Source: Betaproteobacteria bacterium
GTDB taxonomy: Bacteria > Pseudomonadota > Gammaproteobacteria > Burkholderiales > UBA3065
DNA length: 37,275 nucleotides
Direction of reading: 5' to 3'
Assembly: GCA_009927815.1 (NCBI GenBank)
Contig: RFMI01000068.1
Location: forward strand, 1 to 37,275
Each line of letters starts with the position of its first letter. The stretch's first letter is position 1. Below the pieces are notes generated by a model. The model ran no database searches. It saw nothing but the letters and a program-made list of their open reading frames with translations, and was not told where the DNA came from. Below are positions 1-10,097 of this stretch, piece after piece. The translations under genes and the position numbers were made by a program.

Positions 1-1483
1 TCCCGCAGAACGTGCGGTACGGCGCGACGTCGTTCGGCGCCGGCCGCGCGAGGTCGTCCATCCCCGGCTGCTCGTCATACGGCGTCGCGAGCACACGTTG
101 AAGCCGCTCAAAAGGCGCGAAGTCGCCCTCGATTGCGGCGGCGATCATCGCCTCCACCGCCTGATTGCGCGGGATATAGGCCGGGTTGAGGCGGCGCATG
201 GCTGCGGCGATGGCAAGGCCGCTGCCTTCGACGGGCCGCACCCGCCCCCGCCACCGCGCCAGCCACGCTGACGGCGCCTCGCGGTCGACGAACACATCAC
301 GCAACGGCACCTCGTCACCCTCAGCTGCCGCACACAGGCTGCGATGCGCCTGCGTCCAGTCAATGCGGTGGGTTTGCAGCAGCCCCAGCCAGTCGACCAT
401 CAGGCCGGCATCGGCCTCATCGGCCGCGCTCGCTGGGGGCGCGTCCAGCGTCCACAATCCGAGCTTGGCCCCCAACCGCATCTGCCACTCCCGGCCAAAT
501 GCACCTTGAAACTGGTTGACCACCGCCGTGGCTTGCTCGACCGCACGTGGCTGGTCCGCGCCAATCAGCGGCAGTAGCGCCTCAGCCAGCCGCGCCAGGT
601 TCCACTGCGCAATCGGTGCCTGGTTGGCGTAGGCGTAACGGCCCCGTCGGTCGATGCTGCTGAACACGGTGGCCGGGTCGTAGCCCTCCATGAAGGCGCA
701 AGGACCGTAGTCGATGGTCTCGCCGGCGATGCTGCAGTTGTCGGTGTTCATCACGCCGTGCACAAAGCCGACCGCCATCCACTGCGCCACCAGCGCCGCC
801 TGCCGCTCGCCGACCGCCTGCAGTAGCGCCAGCGCCGGCGTGTCGGACTCGGCCAGATGTGGGTAGTGACGCTCGATGACGTACGCCAGCAGTGTGCGCA
901 GCGACGCCTCGTCCTCGCGCGCGGCAAAGAACTCGAAGGTGCCGACGCGGATGTGGCTGCTCGCCACCCGCGTGATCACCGCGCCGGGCAGCACCTCCTC
1001 GCGGAACACCGGCTCGCCGGTGAGCACCGCCGCCAGCGCGCGGGTGGTCGGGATGCCGAGCGTGTGCATCGCCTCGCTGACCAGATACTCGCGCAGCACC
1101 GGCCCGAGCGCGGCGCGGCCGTCGCCGCCGCGCGAGAACGGCGTGCGCCCGGCGCCCTTGAGCTGCACGTCACGCCGCTCGCCGTCGCTGCCGATCACCT
1201 CACCAAGCAGCACCGCGCGGCCATCGCCCAGCTGCGGCACGAAGTTGCCGAACTGGTGGCCGGCGTAAGCAGTCGCCACCGGCAAGGCTCCGGGGATGCT
1301 GCGGTTGCCACTGAACCAGTCGGCGGCATGGGCGCGCAACAGGGGCGGGTCGCCGCCGAGCAGCACTGCGAGGTCGTCATTGAACGCCAGCAGGCGCGGT
1401 TCGCGAACCGGTGTCGGGTGCTGGCGCGCAACAAAGGGCTCGCCGAGCGAAGCGTAGCTGTTGTCGAAACGCAGACCGCTCAA
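1..1483 (-). CDS. selO: Protein adenylyltransferase SelO (YdiU/UPF0061), C-terminal end truncated by window edge
   Basis: Manual minus-strand translation from a TTG start (1483) is open to base 1: MSGLRFDNSYASLGEPFVARQHPTP...YAGHQFGNFVPQLGDGRAVLLGE...ETIDYGPCAFMEGYDPATVFSSID...NPAYIPRNQAVE...YRTFCG. These are SelO hallmark motifs. Not in the ORF track because the stop lies outside the window. Confidence 0.93.
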   Translation of the reverse strand, partial: MSGLRFDNSYASLGEPFVARQHPTPVREPRLLAFNDDLAVLLGGDPPLLRAHAADWFSGNRSIPGALPVATAYAGHQFGNFVPQLGDGRAVLLGEVIGSDGERRDVQLKGAGRTPFSRGGDGRAALGPVLREYLVSEAMHTLGIPTTRALAAVLTGEPVFREEVLPGAVITRVASSHIRVGTFEFFAAREDEASLRTLLAYVIERHYPHLAESDTPALALLQAVGERQAALVAQWMAVGFVHGVMNTDNCSIAGETIDYGPCAFMEGYDPATVFSSIDRRGRYAYANQAPIAQWNLARLAEALLPLIGADQPRAVEQATAVVNQFQGAFGREWQMRLGAKLGLWTLDAPPASAADEADAGLMVDWLGLLQTHRIDWTQAHRSLCAAAEGDEVPLRDVFVDREAPSAWLARWRGRVRPVEGSGLAIAAAMRRLNPAYIPRNQAVEAMIAAAIEGDFAPFERLQRVLATPYDEQPGMDDLARPAPNDVAPYRTFCG

Positions 1484-1821
1484 TCAGCCCGGCCGACGGT
1501 CTTGTTGAAGAACACCGCCCGCTCGACCGCCGTCACCCAGACCATGCCCAGCCCCGGAGAGCCAGACGTCGCCTCGGCGACGATGCGGTCGACGATGGCG
1601 TCGGCGAGATCGTCATCGCAGACAATCTGAATCAGCACCTTATCGCTGTAGTCCTTGAGCACCTGACGGATGCTACCGGAGCCGCCCGGGCCATAGCGCT
1701 CCACCTTCGATACGACCATTCCGGGGAAGTCAGGTATCTCACGCAAGGCTTCGTTGATGCGGTCAAGCTTGTTGGGCCGCACCACGGCCTTGATCTCTTT
1801 TAGGGCTTTCATCTCGTGCAT
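1480..1821 (-). CDS. PII-superfamily regulator (GlnB/GlnK-like, of the divergent type found beside metal-efflux RND operons)
   Basis: 113 aa: MKALKEIKAVVRPNKLDRINEALREIPDFPGMVVSKVERYG...VLIQIVCDDDLADAIVDRIVAEATSGSPGLGMVWVTAVERAVFFN. PII-like ferredoxin fold pattern without the canonical T-loop/PROSITE region. Start may be ATG 1821 or 1812. Confidence 0.85.
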   Translation of the reverse strand: MHEMKALKEIKAVVRPNKLDRINEALREIPDFPGMVVSKVERYGPGGSGSIRQVLKDYSDKVLIQIVCDDDLADAIVDRIVAEATSGSPGLGMVWVTAVERAVFFNKTVGRAD

Positions 1822-1924
1822 TGCAAACTCCCGTTCGGCCAGAACGCAGTCCTGCAGATGTGGGGATTGACCTCGGCCCAGCGGACCACGGTTTTGCCTC
1901 GCTCACTCGCTCGCCTCGTACGCA

Positions 1925-4900
1925 TCAGGCCCTCGACTCGGACTCATCGAACCAGCGGTAAATTGCCGGCACCACCACGAGCGTTAGCAAGGTGGAGGTG
2001 ATCAGCCCGCCAATCACCACGACCGCCAAGGGCCGCTGGACCTCAGAGCCGGGACCCGTAGCGAAGAGGAACGGCAAAAGGCCCAACAAGGCGACAGTGG
2101 CGGTCATCATCACCGGGCGGAAGCGCATCTTGGCGCCCTCCACCACCGCCTGCTCGACCGGCATGCCATCTTGACGCAAACCGCGAATGTAGCTCACCAG
2201 CACCACGCCATTGAGCACGGCGATGCCCCACAGCGCAATGAATCCGACCGACGCCGGCACCGAAAGATACTCGCCGGACAGCGCCAATCCCAGCACTCCG
2301 CCAATCGAAGCGAATGGCAGCACCAGAATGATCAACGTGGCGTAGCGTACTGAGCCGAATAGCAGGAACAGCAGGAAGAAGATTGCGGCGATGGTGATCG
2401 GCACGATGACCGCCAAATGGCCCAGAGCGCGCTGCATATTCTGGAACTGGCCGCCCCATTCGAGGTAAGAACCCTCGGGCAGGATCACCTCGGCATCCAC
2501 CTTGCGCTGCAGCTCTGCAACAAAGCCACCAAGGTCGCGGCCGGAAACATTCACCCCGACAACCACACGGCGCTTCGCCAGTTCGCGACTGATTTGCGCT
2601 GGACCTTCACGCACCTCGATCTTGGCCACCGAGCCCAAAGGCACCAGGGCACCGCCCGGGGTGTTGATCAATATGTCGCCGATGACATTAGCGTCGTCGC
2701 GAAACGCCTCGGGGAGACGAACCGTCGCGTCAAAGCGGCGCTGGCCTTCGTAGACCTGCGTCGCGACTTTGCCACCCAGCGCGATTTCGACCAGCTGATT
2801 GACATCCGCCACATTCAAGCCGTACCGAGCGATTGCAGCACGGTCAATCTCGATGTTGAGGTACTGCTGGCCACTCACGCGCTCGATGCGCAAATCCCGG
2901 GCACCGGCAGTGCCCGCGGCGATCCTGCCGATCTCGTTGGCCGTGTGCAAAAGCTTGTCCAGGTCGTCCCCGAACACTTTGATCGCAACGTCAGAACGCA
3001 CACCGGTCACCAGTTCGGCCACGCGCGCGGCGATTGGCTGCGCCATGGCGATACCCACACCCGGCAGTTGCGCAAGCTTGTCGCGAATCGCATTCGAGAT
3101 GGTCTCCTGTGTCCAGCCGTCCGGCCACTGGTCGCGCGGCAGCAGGCTGACAATGGGCGCCCCCTCATTTTGCGACTGCGGATCCGCCGGCGACTCGCCG
3201 CGGCCAACGGCCGAAACGACGCCTTTAACGCCCGGCACTTCGCGCACCAGTTTGAGCGCCTCTCGCTCCATTTTCATCGATTCGTCCAAAGAGATATTGG
3301 GGACGCGGGTCACCCCTGGGACAATCGACCCCTCCTTCATCTCTGGAATGAACGCGGTACCCAGCAGTGGCAGTATCGCCAGTGAGGTGGCAAACGCCAG
3401 CAAGGCCATGAGAAATGTCTTGCGGCTGTTGAGACGGCCCAATTCAACATCGGCAGCCAGGGCGTCTTGAGCCATCGGATCAGACGGGTGTCTTCCTCGC
3501 TGCCGCCTTTGAGCAAGTAGGACGACAACACCGGCGTCAGCGTCAGCGACAACAGCAGCGAAACGCCTAGCGCTATGGCAATCGTGTAGGCCAGCGGGGC
3601 AAACATCTTGCCTTCCATGCCGTGCAGAGTCATCAGCGGCAGAAACACCAGAATGATGATGCCGACGCCGAAAATGACAGGCGTAGCAACCTCCTTGACC
3701 GCATCAAAGATCACCCGGATTTTTCGTTCGCCCTCTACGGCATGGTGCGAGAGCCGGGCGAACGCGTTCTCCACCACCACCACCGAGCCATCCACCATCA
3801 GGCCGATTGCGATGGCCAGCCCACCAAGACTCATCAGATTCGCCGAAATGCCCAGTTGATTCATCGCCATAAAGGTCAGCAGCGGCGTCAACACCAGGGT
3901 AGCGATCACCACCAGACTGGAGCGCACATCACCCAGGAACAGAAACAGCACCACCACCACGAACAACACGCCCTCAGCCAGCACCTTGACGACCGTCGCC
4001 AAGGCGGCGTCGACCAATTCCGAGCGGTCGTAATAGGGCACGATTTGGAGACCACCGGGCAGCATGCCCTTGGCGTTGATCTCGTCGACCCGCGCCTTGA
4101 TGCGCCCCACAATCTGCTTGGCATTGCCACCCGCCAACATCATCACCACGCCACCCACCGATTCGGTGACGCCGTCTTTCAGGAGCCCGCCAACACGCAC
4201 GGCAGCGCCCTCTTCCACCACCGCAACGTCGCGTAAGTAAACCGGCGTGCCGCCTTCGGTCTTGACCACGATGTTGCGGAAATCGTCGATGGAGCGCACC
4301 AGGCCGATGCTGCGGATGAGGTATTGCTCTGCGTGCTGGTTAAGCACCCCGCCACCAGCGTTGGCGTTGTTATCGGCGACTGACTGAAATACCTGGTTCA
4401 GGCTGAGGTTGTAGTGACGCAAGCGGTCGGGATTGACCCGGACCTGGTATTGCTTAACGAAGCCACCCTGCGAGTTGATCTCGGCCACGCCAGGGATCGA
4501 ACGCAACAAGGGGCGCACCACCCAATCCTGCGCGATCCGCCGCTGCACCAGCTCCTCACGGGTCAACTCGCGGGTGCCATCGCCGGGTTTGTCGAGCGTG
4601 TACTGAAAGACCTCGCCCAAGCCCGTCGACACCGGCCCCAACACAGGGACTACGCCCTCGGGCATGCGACCGCGCACCTCGATCAGACGTTCCATCACCA
4701 GCTGGCGGGCAAAGTACACGTCTGTGGCGTCGCTAAAAACCAAGGTAATCAGCGACAGGCCCGGCTTATTGAGCGAACGCATCTCGGTCATCGCCGGCAG
4801 GCCCGTCATCGCGATCTCGAGCGGAACCGTGATCAGGCGTTCGATTTCTTCAGGCGAGCGCCCGGGTGCCTCGGTCGCAATCTGCACCTGCACATTGGTG

Positions 4901-5025
4901 ACGTCGGGAAAGGCATCGACCGACAATTTGCGCGCGGCATCTACGCCGAACGCGAGCAGGATCACGCTGATAACCACCAAGACCAAGCGCTGTTCCAGCG
5001 CCGCACGGATCAGGGATTGGATCAT
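1925..5025 (-). CDS. czcA: HME-RND family heavy-metal efflux pump, CzcA/CusA type; split into two overlapping ORFs by a one-base frameshift
   Basis: ORF 3337..5025 (N-term: MIQSLIRAALEQRLVLVVISVILLAFGVDAARKLSVDAFPDVTNVQVQI..., AIGLMVDGSVVVVENAF) plus ORF 1925..3475 (C-term: NSRKTFLMALLAFATSLAILPLLGTAFIPEMKEGSI...). Combined 3101 nt; adding 1 nt gives 1034 codons. Confidence 0.92.
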
Positions 5026-5029
5026 GCTG

Positions 5030-6229
5030 CTATTGCGCCACGCGCTTGCGTTCGTTGTTCAGATGAAACGCGCCATCCATGACCACGCGGGCCCCTGCCT
5101 CCAAGCCCTCCACCACCGGGCGCAACTCATCGCCGCGCGCGGTACGCCCCGGGTGCCCCAGCACCACCGGAGTCAGCCTGTAGGTCCCCGCGGTGGTCTC
5201 GACAAACACGTGATCAAGGTTGTTTTCACGCACCACGGCAGAAGCCGGCAGTGCCAGGCGTGGGATGGCCTCGCCAGCAATTTCCACCGTCGCCAACATC
5301 GCGGGTTTCAGCAGACGCTTCGCGTTCTCCAATTCAGTCCGCACCAAGATGGTCCGTGTCTCGGGGTTCACCGTCGGCGACACATAGGTGATGCGGGCGT
5401 CGCGCCGTTCACCCAATGCCGGGATATCGATGTTGATCTGCTGACCGAGGGCTAGGCCTCGGGCCTCCTGCTCTGGCACCTCAGCCACCACCCGCACCTG
5501 CGACAGGTCGGCAATCACGTACAGAATGTCGGCCGGCTGAACCACTTGGCCCACCGAGACTTTGCGCTCAACCACCGTTCCGTTCTGGGTGGACAGAAGC
5601 GGCTTTACCGAACTGATCGCACCAGACGACTCGATCTTGCTCAGCGACGCATCAGCCATGCCGAGCATCCGCAACTGGTCGGCAGCGGCGCGTTTCTCGG
5701 CCTCAGCAACCTCCAACTCGTTCTGACGCCGCTGCAGTTCTGCGCTGCCAATCACGTCGGCAGCCAGTAGTGCGCGTGCACGCTCGACGCTGCGGGTAAG
5801 CAACTGCGTCTGCGCATGGGCTTTCAGATAGGTCAGCTGGACGGCGCTGAGGTCGGCGCTGCTGAGGCTCGCCAATTTCGCCCCTGTCTTGACGTCTTGG
5901 CCAAGCCAGGCGTTGAGCTCGGTGACGCGGCCGGGCACTGTGGTGCCAATCCGACTGACCCGCTTCTCGTCAAAATCGACGCGCCCAGCGACGCGGAACA
6001 CCTGCTGAACCGGTTCCGGCTTCACCACCTGGACGCTTAGCAAACCCGACACCGCCGAGCTGGCCGTGACCATCATCGGGTCGGGCTTGGCTGCAACCGG
6101 CGGCGCGGTTTCCGGCGATGGTCCGCAGGCGGCCAGTGCCGCAGCAAAGCCGATCGCGACAACACGAAGGCCGGCCCACCTCAACACAACAGACGAAATC
6201 ATGGGCATGTGAACAATCCGAACAGACAA
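5030..6229 (-). CDS. czcB: Efflux RND transporter periplasmic adaptor (CzcB-like, lipoprotein-type signal)
   Basis: 399 aa with LAAC lipobox-like signal, RIGTTVPGRVTELNAWLGQDVKTGAKLASLSS barrel-sandwich and GLEAGARVVMDGAFHLNNE C-term. Confidence 0.88.
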   Translation of the reverse strand: MSVRIVHMPMISSVVLRWAGLRVVAIGFAAALAACGPSPETAPPVAAKPDPMMVTASSAVSGLLSVQVVKPEPVQQVFRVAGRVDFDEKRVSRIGTTVPGRVTELNAWLGQDVKTGAKLASLSSADLSAVQLTYLKAHAQTQLLTRSVERARALLAADVIGSAELQRRQNELEVAEAEKRAAADQLRMLGMADASLSKIESSGAISSVKPLLSTQNGTVVERKVSVGQVVQPADILYVIADLSQVRVVAEVPEQEARGLALGQQINIDIPALGERRDARITYVSPTVNPETRTILVRTELENAKRLLKPAMLATVEIAGEAIPRLALPASAVVRENNLDHVFVETTAGTYRLTPVVLGHPGRTARGDELRPVVEGLEAGARVVMDGAFHLNNERKRVAQ

Positions 6230-6243
6230 GGGCTGAAAAGCAT

Positions 6244-7497
6244 TTAGGGCGCGTCCGAGCGCAGCAAATCGCCCTGCAAGCGCTCAACCTCAATGCGCGC
6301 CGCTTCGAGCTCGAAGCGGGCCGCGATGAGGTCGTTTCGCGCCGCGCGGAACACCCGTCGCGCATCGAGAAAATCGAGGATGCCGCGTTCGCCGAAGCGG
6401 TAGGCGGCTTCAGCCACTTTCAGCGCGGCCTCCGCTTCACGCAGAATGCCGTTTTCAAGCGAAGCCACCAGATTTCGCGCAATGCCATACTGGCCCCACG
6501 CTGACTCGATGGATTGCGCCAGAACGAACTGGCTGTGCTCCAATTGGCTGCGGCCGCGGGTCACTTGCGCTTCAGCTTCCGCGACGGGCCCCGCGCGACG
6601 GTCCCAGAGCGGGATTGTCAGCACCACCCCAACACGATTGTTTTCGAGATCGGGGTCGCGCTCCTGAACAGCGCGTACCGCCACCTCCGGCATCCGCCGC
6701 GCCTTTTCCAGCTCCACCAAACGTTGGGCGCGCGCGACGTCCGCACGCAGAACCGCCAACTCGCTACTGCGATCGAGCAAGCGCTGGCGCAGGCTCTCAA
6801 CCGGCGGCAAAGCCACCGGTTCCGACCAGTCGCCGACCACCTCGAACTGGGCTGGCAGCTCTGCGGAGACCAGCGAGCGTATCGCCACCTTGGCCTGCTC
6901 GACCCGCAATTCGGCGCTGCGAGCGGCCGTCTGCGCCGACAGCCGTTCAGCCTCAGCCTTGATCAGCTCATAGCGCGGTGCCTCGCCAACCTCGACCCGC
7001 ACCCGAACCTTGTCACCGATCGACTCGGCCAGAGCGAGATCTTCGCGGGCAGCTGCCACTTCTTCCTGACGCCGCAAGAGGTCGTAGAACGCGGTCGCCA
7101 AGCGCGCCAGCACAGTGTTCTGCGACACCCGCAGCCCAGACTCGGCGCTGCTCACGGCCGATTGCGCGGCGGCGATGCGAGCCTCGCGTTGCCAAGGGTT
7201 GTCGATGCGCTGGGTGAGCGTATAGGTGTGAGACGCGCCGGCGGCGCCCCCAGCGAGCCTGGGTGCCGCATGACCGAAACCGAACTCGGTTTCGGGGTTT
7301 GGGTACGCGCTGGCCGTCAACACACCCGCACGGGAGGCATCGACACCGCTCAGGGCCGCCGTCAACGAGCGATTGGAGGCCAAGGCCAGGCGCTTGAGTT
7401 CATCAAGCGAAAACTTATCTTGCGCAGACCACCCGATAGCTGACCAAAGCGCCAGAACAAAGCCTAGTCCAACGCTCACCTGCGCGGCTCTGCGCAT
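6244..7497 (-). CDS. czcC: TolC-family outer membrane efflux protein (CzcC-like)
   Basis: 417 aa, signal peptide, two TolC-like repeats (ALASNRSLTAALSGVDASRAGVLTASAYPNPE; GERGILDFLDARRVFRAARNDLIAARFELEAARIEVERL). Confidence 0.87.
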   Translation of the reverse strand: MRRAAQVSVGLGFVLALWSAIGWSAQDKFSLDELKRLALASNRSLTAALSGVDASRAGVLTASAYPNPETEFGFGHAAPRLAGGAAGASHTYTLTQRIDNPWQREARIAAAQSAVSSAESGLRVSQNTVLARLATAFYDLLRRQEEVAAAREDLALAESIGDKVRVRVEVGEAPRYELIKAEAERLSAQTAARSAELRVEQAKVAIRSLVSAELPAQFEVVGDWSEPVALPPVESLRQRLLDRSSELAVLRADVARAQRLVELEKARRMPEVAVRAVQERDPDLENNRVGVVLTIPLWDRRAGPVAEAEAQVTRGRSQLEHSQFVLAQSIESAWGQYGIARNLVASLENGILREAEAALKVAEAAYRFGERGILDFLDARRVFRAARNDLIAARFELEAARIEVERLQGDLLRSDAP

Positions 7498-7570
7498 CGG
7501 AATACCTCAAGTAACTATCTGTGTTTGTTTGGTCGGCCGGAAGTCAGACAAGTTCCAAACCGAGACTTAT

Positions 7571-8920
7571 TTAATTGCTAGGCTGACGCCGCACCGGTCG
7601 CTGGCGGCGGGCCTCAAAGTACTTAAGCGCGACAAATGTGCCCCAGCCGATAGCACCTGTGGCCAAGAAAAATGCTCCGTAAGACACCGGCCAGGGAATG
7701 CCTTCGGTCATCATCGAATACTCGGACATGCCGCCGATGCCAGCGAGCATATTGAGCGGCATAAACACCACGCTAAACACGGTGAGCTGGTTGACTCGCT
7801 TATTCTGGTTGATGTTGATGAAACCGATGGTCGCATCCATCAGGAAGTTGATCTTGTCGAACAAAAACGCGGTGTGACTGTTGAGAGACTCGATGTTGCG
7901 CACCGTCTGGTTGCACGACTGCACCTGATCGGTCTTGAGCAGGCGAGCGCGCATCAGGAAGTTCAGCGCCCGCTGGGTGTCGAGGATGTTGCCGCGGATG
8001 CGGCCGTTCTGGTCTTCCTCCTCGGCGATGCTGGCGAGAATACTGGCCGCTTGGCTGTCAGTCATCGCCTCGCTCAGCACAGTATGGCCGACATCGCCCA
8101 GCGTCGTGTAGATGCCCTCCAGCGAATCGGCCGAATACTCCACGTCCGCCGCGTACAGGTCGAGCAACACGTCGATGCTGTCCGTCACATACCCCGGCTG
8201 CGTCAACGCGCGCCGGCGCTGCAAACGGAACACCGGCAGCTCTTCGTCACGCACTGAGAACAGGATGCCACCATGCAGAATGAATGACACCGGCACGCTG
8301 CGCGAGTCACCTGCGCGCTCACGCAGGAAATTCGAGTGCAGGTGGATGTCTTCGTTGTCGCCGATGTAAAACCGCGAACTCAGCTCGAGATCAGTGGCCT
8401 CCAGAGGATCGGGCAGCTCGACGTCGAAGTGCGAGCCAATGAATGCGCGCTCTGAACGACTGGTGTTGATCAAGTCGACCCACACCGGTTTGACGCCGTC
8501 GAGGTCCTTGCGACCCGTCACCGGGACCTGCCGCAAACGCCCACCATCCACCAATTCGAACACGCTGACCTTGGCGCCCTCGAATTGCGGCTCGCGGCCG
8601 GCTGCCAAGGCCTCGCGGCGCTCGCCCGAGATCTCCCACAACACGTCGTTCTCGCGTTCACGCGGAATGGTCCGCCACAGCTGCATCGCCTGCTCCAGCG
8701 GCAACTCGTCCAGCACCTCGCCCAGATCGGCCGCGCTGTGGCGCGCGATGAGGTTGGCCAGCTCCGCCGCGTGCTGTTTTTGCAACAGAATCTCCACCAC
8801 CTCGCGACGGCTCATCTGCTGGTTGTGCACGACACCGTCCTGCAATTTGTGCTTTTCGAGGATGTCCATGAATTGCTCGGTCGACATTGGAGGCTGTGTG
8901 CGTGTGGAGGCCAGCACCAC
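7571..8920 (-). CDS. CorA-family Mg2+/Co2+ transporter with MgtE_N-like N-terminal domain
   Basis: 449 aa; N-term ...HAAELANLIARHSAADLGEVLDELPLEQAMQLWRTIPRERENDVLWEI resembles MgtE_N repeats; C-term FINQNKRVNQLTVFSVVFMPLNMLAGIGGMSEYS...two TM helices, CorA type. Alternative start at 8887. Confidence 0.85.
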   Translation of the reverse strand: MVLASTRTQPPMSTEQFMDILEKHKLQDGVVHNQQMSRREVVEILLQKQHAAELANLIARHSAADLGEVLDELPLEQAMQLWRTIPRERENDVLWEISGERREALAAGREPQFEGAKVSVFELVDGGRLRQVPVTGRKDLDGVKPVWVDLINTSRSERAFIGSHFDVELPDPLEATDLELSSRFYIGDNEDIHLHSNFLRERAGDSRSVPVSFILHGGILFSVRDEELPVFRLQRRRALTQPGYVTDSIDVLLDLYAADVEYSADSLEGIYTTLGDVGHTVLSEAMTDSQAASILASIAEEEDQNGRIRGNILDTQRALNFLMRARLLKTDQVQSCNQTVRNIESLNSHTAFLFDKINFLMDATIGFININQNKRVNQLTVFSVVFMPLNMLAGIGGMSEYSMMTEGIPWPVSYGAFFLATGAIGWGTFVALKYFEARRQRPVRRQPSN

Positions 8921-9098
8921 CGGGAGCGGCAGCTGAGTTTAAAACATGTAGCGGGCCAAAGGCGGGAGCCGGACCGCCTGCGCCCGCGTCATGAGGCCGT
9001 CATGTTTCAGTCATTAAGATGCGATGTGCAGTGCTTAGTGTGTTTCGGCTAATCACGTGCACACACCGCCCCGCCCATATTTCAAGGGAAATTGAAGC

Positions 9099-9707
9099 AT
9101 GAATCTTCCTGTGCCAACCCTCAACATCGCCGAGGACGCTTATCGCTTCCGCGGCGAACTCGACCGACGCGACATCATCTCGTCGTACAGCGGTCCGCTG
9201 ACTGACGACATTCTGTCGAGTCTTGGCAATTCGCTGCGCACCAAGATGGAATTCGACGAGACCGACCGCAAGATCAGCCGCGGTGTTTTCTCGGCACTGG
9301 TCGAGCAAGCGCAAAACATCATGCGCTACTCGGCCGAAACTCAGGCCCCGCCGTCCGGCCGCGACCTCGAAGGCAAATCGCTTGAAGACGCCTCGCTGCG
9401 CTTCGGCATGGTCCTGATCGGTCGCACGGAAAACGGCACCTGGTACGTCAGCTGCTCCAACGTCATCAACAACGACGTCGTAGCTAGGCTTAGCCAGTCG
9501 ATCTCATCGCTGCAGGGTCTGGACCGCAAGGAACTCGGCGCGATGATGAAAGAACAGCTGCGTGACGGCCCGCCGGAAGGCTCAAAAGGCGCCGGCGTCG
9601 GCTGGATCACAATTGCCCGCGAGGCAACAGGCGGTTTCGAGTTCGACTTCTTCCCGATTATGGGAACGGACAAAAGCTACTTCACGTTCAAAGCCTATTT
9701 CGAGTGA
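9099..9707 (+). CDS. siaB: SiaB-like protein kinase (HATPase-like; DUF6272 type)
   Basis: 202 aa: N-box-like SALVEQAQNIMRYS and GSKGAGVGWITIAREA; directly followed by a SiaC-like gene and a PP2C gene. Confidence 0.85.
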   Translation: MNLPVPTLNIAEDAYRFRGELDRRDIISSYSGPLTDDILSSLGNSLRTKMEFDETDRKISRGVFSALVEQAQNIMRYSAETQAPPSGRDLEGKSLEDASLRFGMVLIGRTENGTWYVSCSNVINNDVVARLSQSISSLQGLDRKELGAMMKEQLRDGPPEGSKGAGVGWITIAREATGGFEFDFFPIMGTDKSYFTFKAYFE

Positions 9708-9712
9708 CGACC

Positions 9713-10093
9713 ATGAGCAAACTTTTCATTGGCGCCGGCGTGCGCACCCCGCAGATCACCTTCTCGTTCGAAGACGGCGTGTTCTCGCTCGAAGGCGAGT
9801 CCTACCCGGAAGATGTTCGTGCCTTTTATGACGATCCCATGGCGCAGTTCTACACTTGGCTCGAAAGCACCTCGGCACCGCTCCGGTTCGAGTTCAAGCT
9901 GGTGTATTTCAACAGCTCGACCGCCAAGGTCATCATGGACTTGATGGAGCGTCTTGAAGAAGCCGCTGGCAATGGCCGTGAGTGTCTGATCCAGTGGCAC
10001 TACGCCGAGGACGACGACAACATCAAGGAACTCGGCGAAGAATTTGCTGAAGACCTGGTCTCGGCGAAGTTCGAACTGGTCGAAGTGAACTAA
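9713..10093 (+). CDS. siaC: SiaC-like partner-switch protein (DUF1987)
   Basis: MSKLFIGAGVRTPQITFSFEDGVFSLEGESYPEDVRAFYDDPMAQFYTWLE...LVYFNSSTAKVIMDLMERLEEAA; DUF1987-like with Ser/Thr-rich segment at the phospho-acceptor region. ORF track starts at an upstream GTG (9704). Confidence 0.87.
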   Translation: MSKLFIGAGVRTPQITFSFEDGVFSLEGESYPEDVRAFYDDPMAQFYTWLESTSAPLRFEFKLVYFNSSTAKVIMDLMERLEEAAGNGRECLIQWHYAEDDDNIKELGEEFAEDLVSAKFELVEVN

Positions 10094-10097
10094 GACC

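Noticed and set aside
3337-3475. Programmed -1 ribosomal frameshifting in czcA
   Set aside because: No convincing slippery heptamer seen at the junction, and three other genes including essential aspS show the same one-base deficit, so sequence error is simpler.
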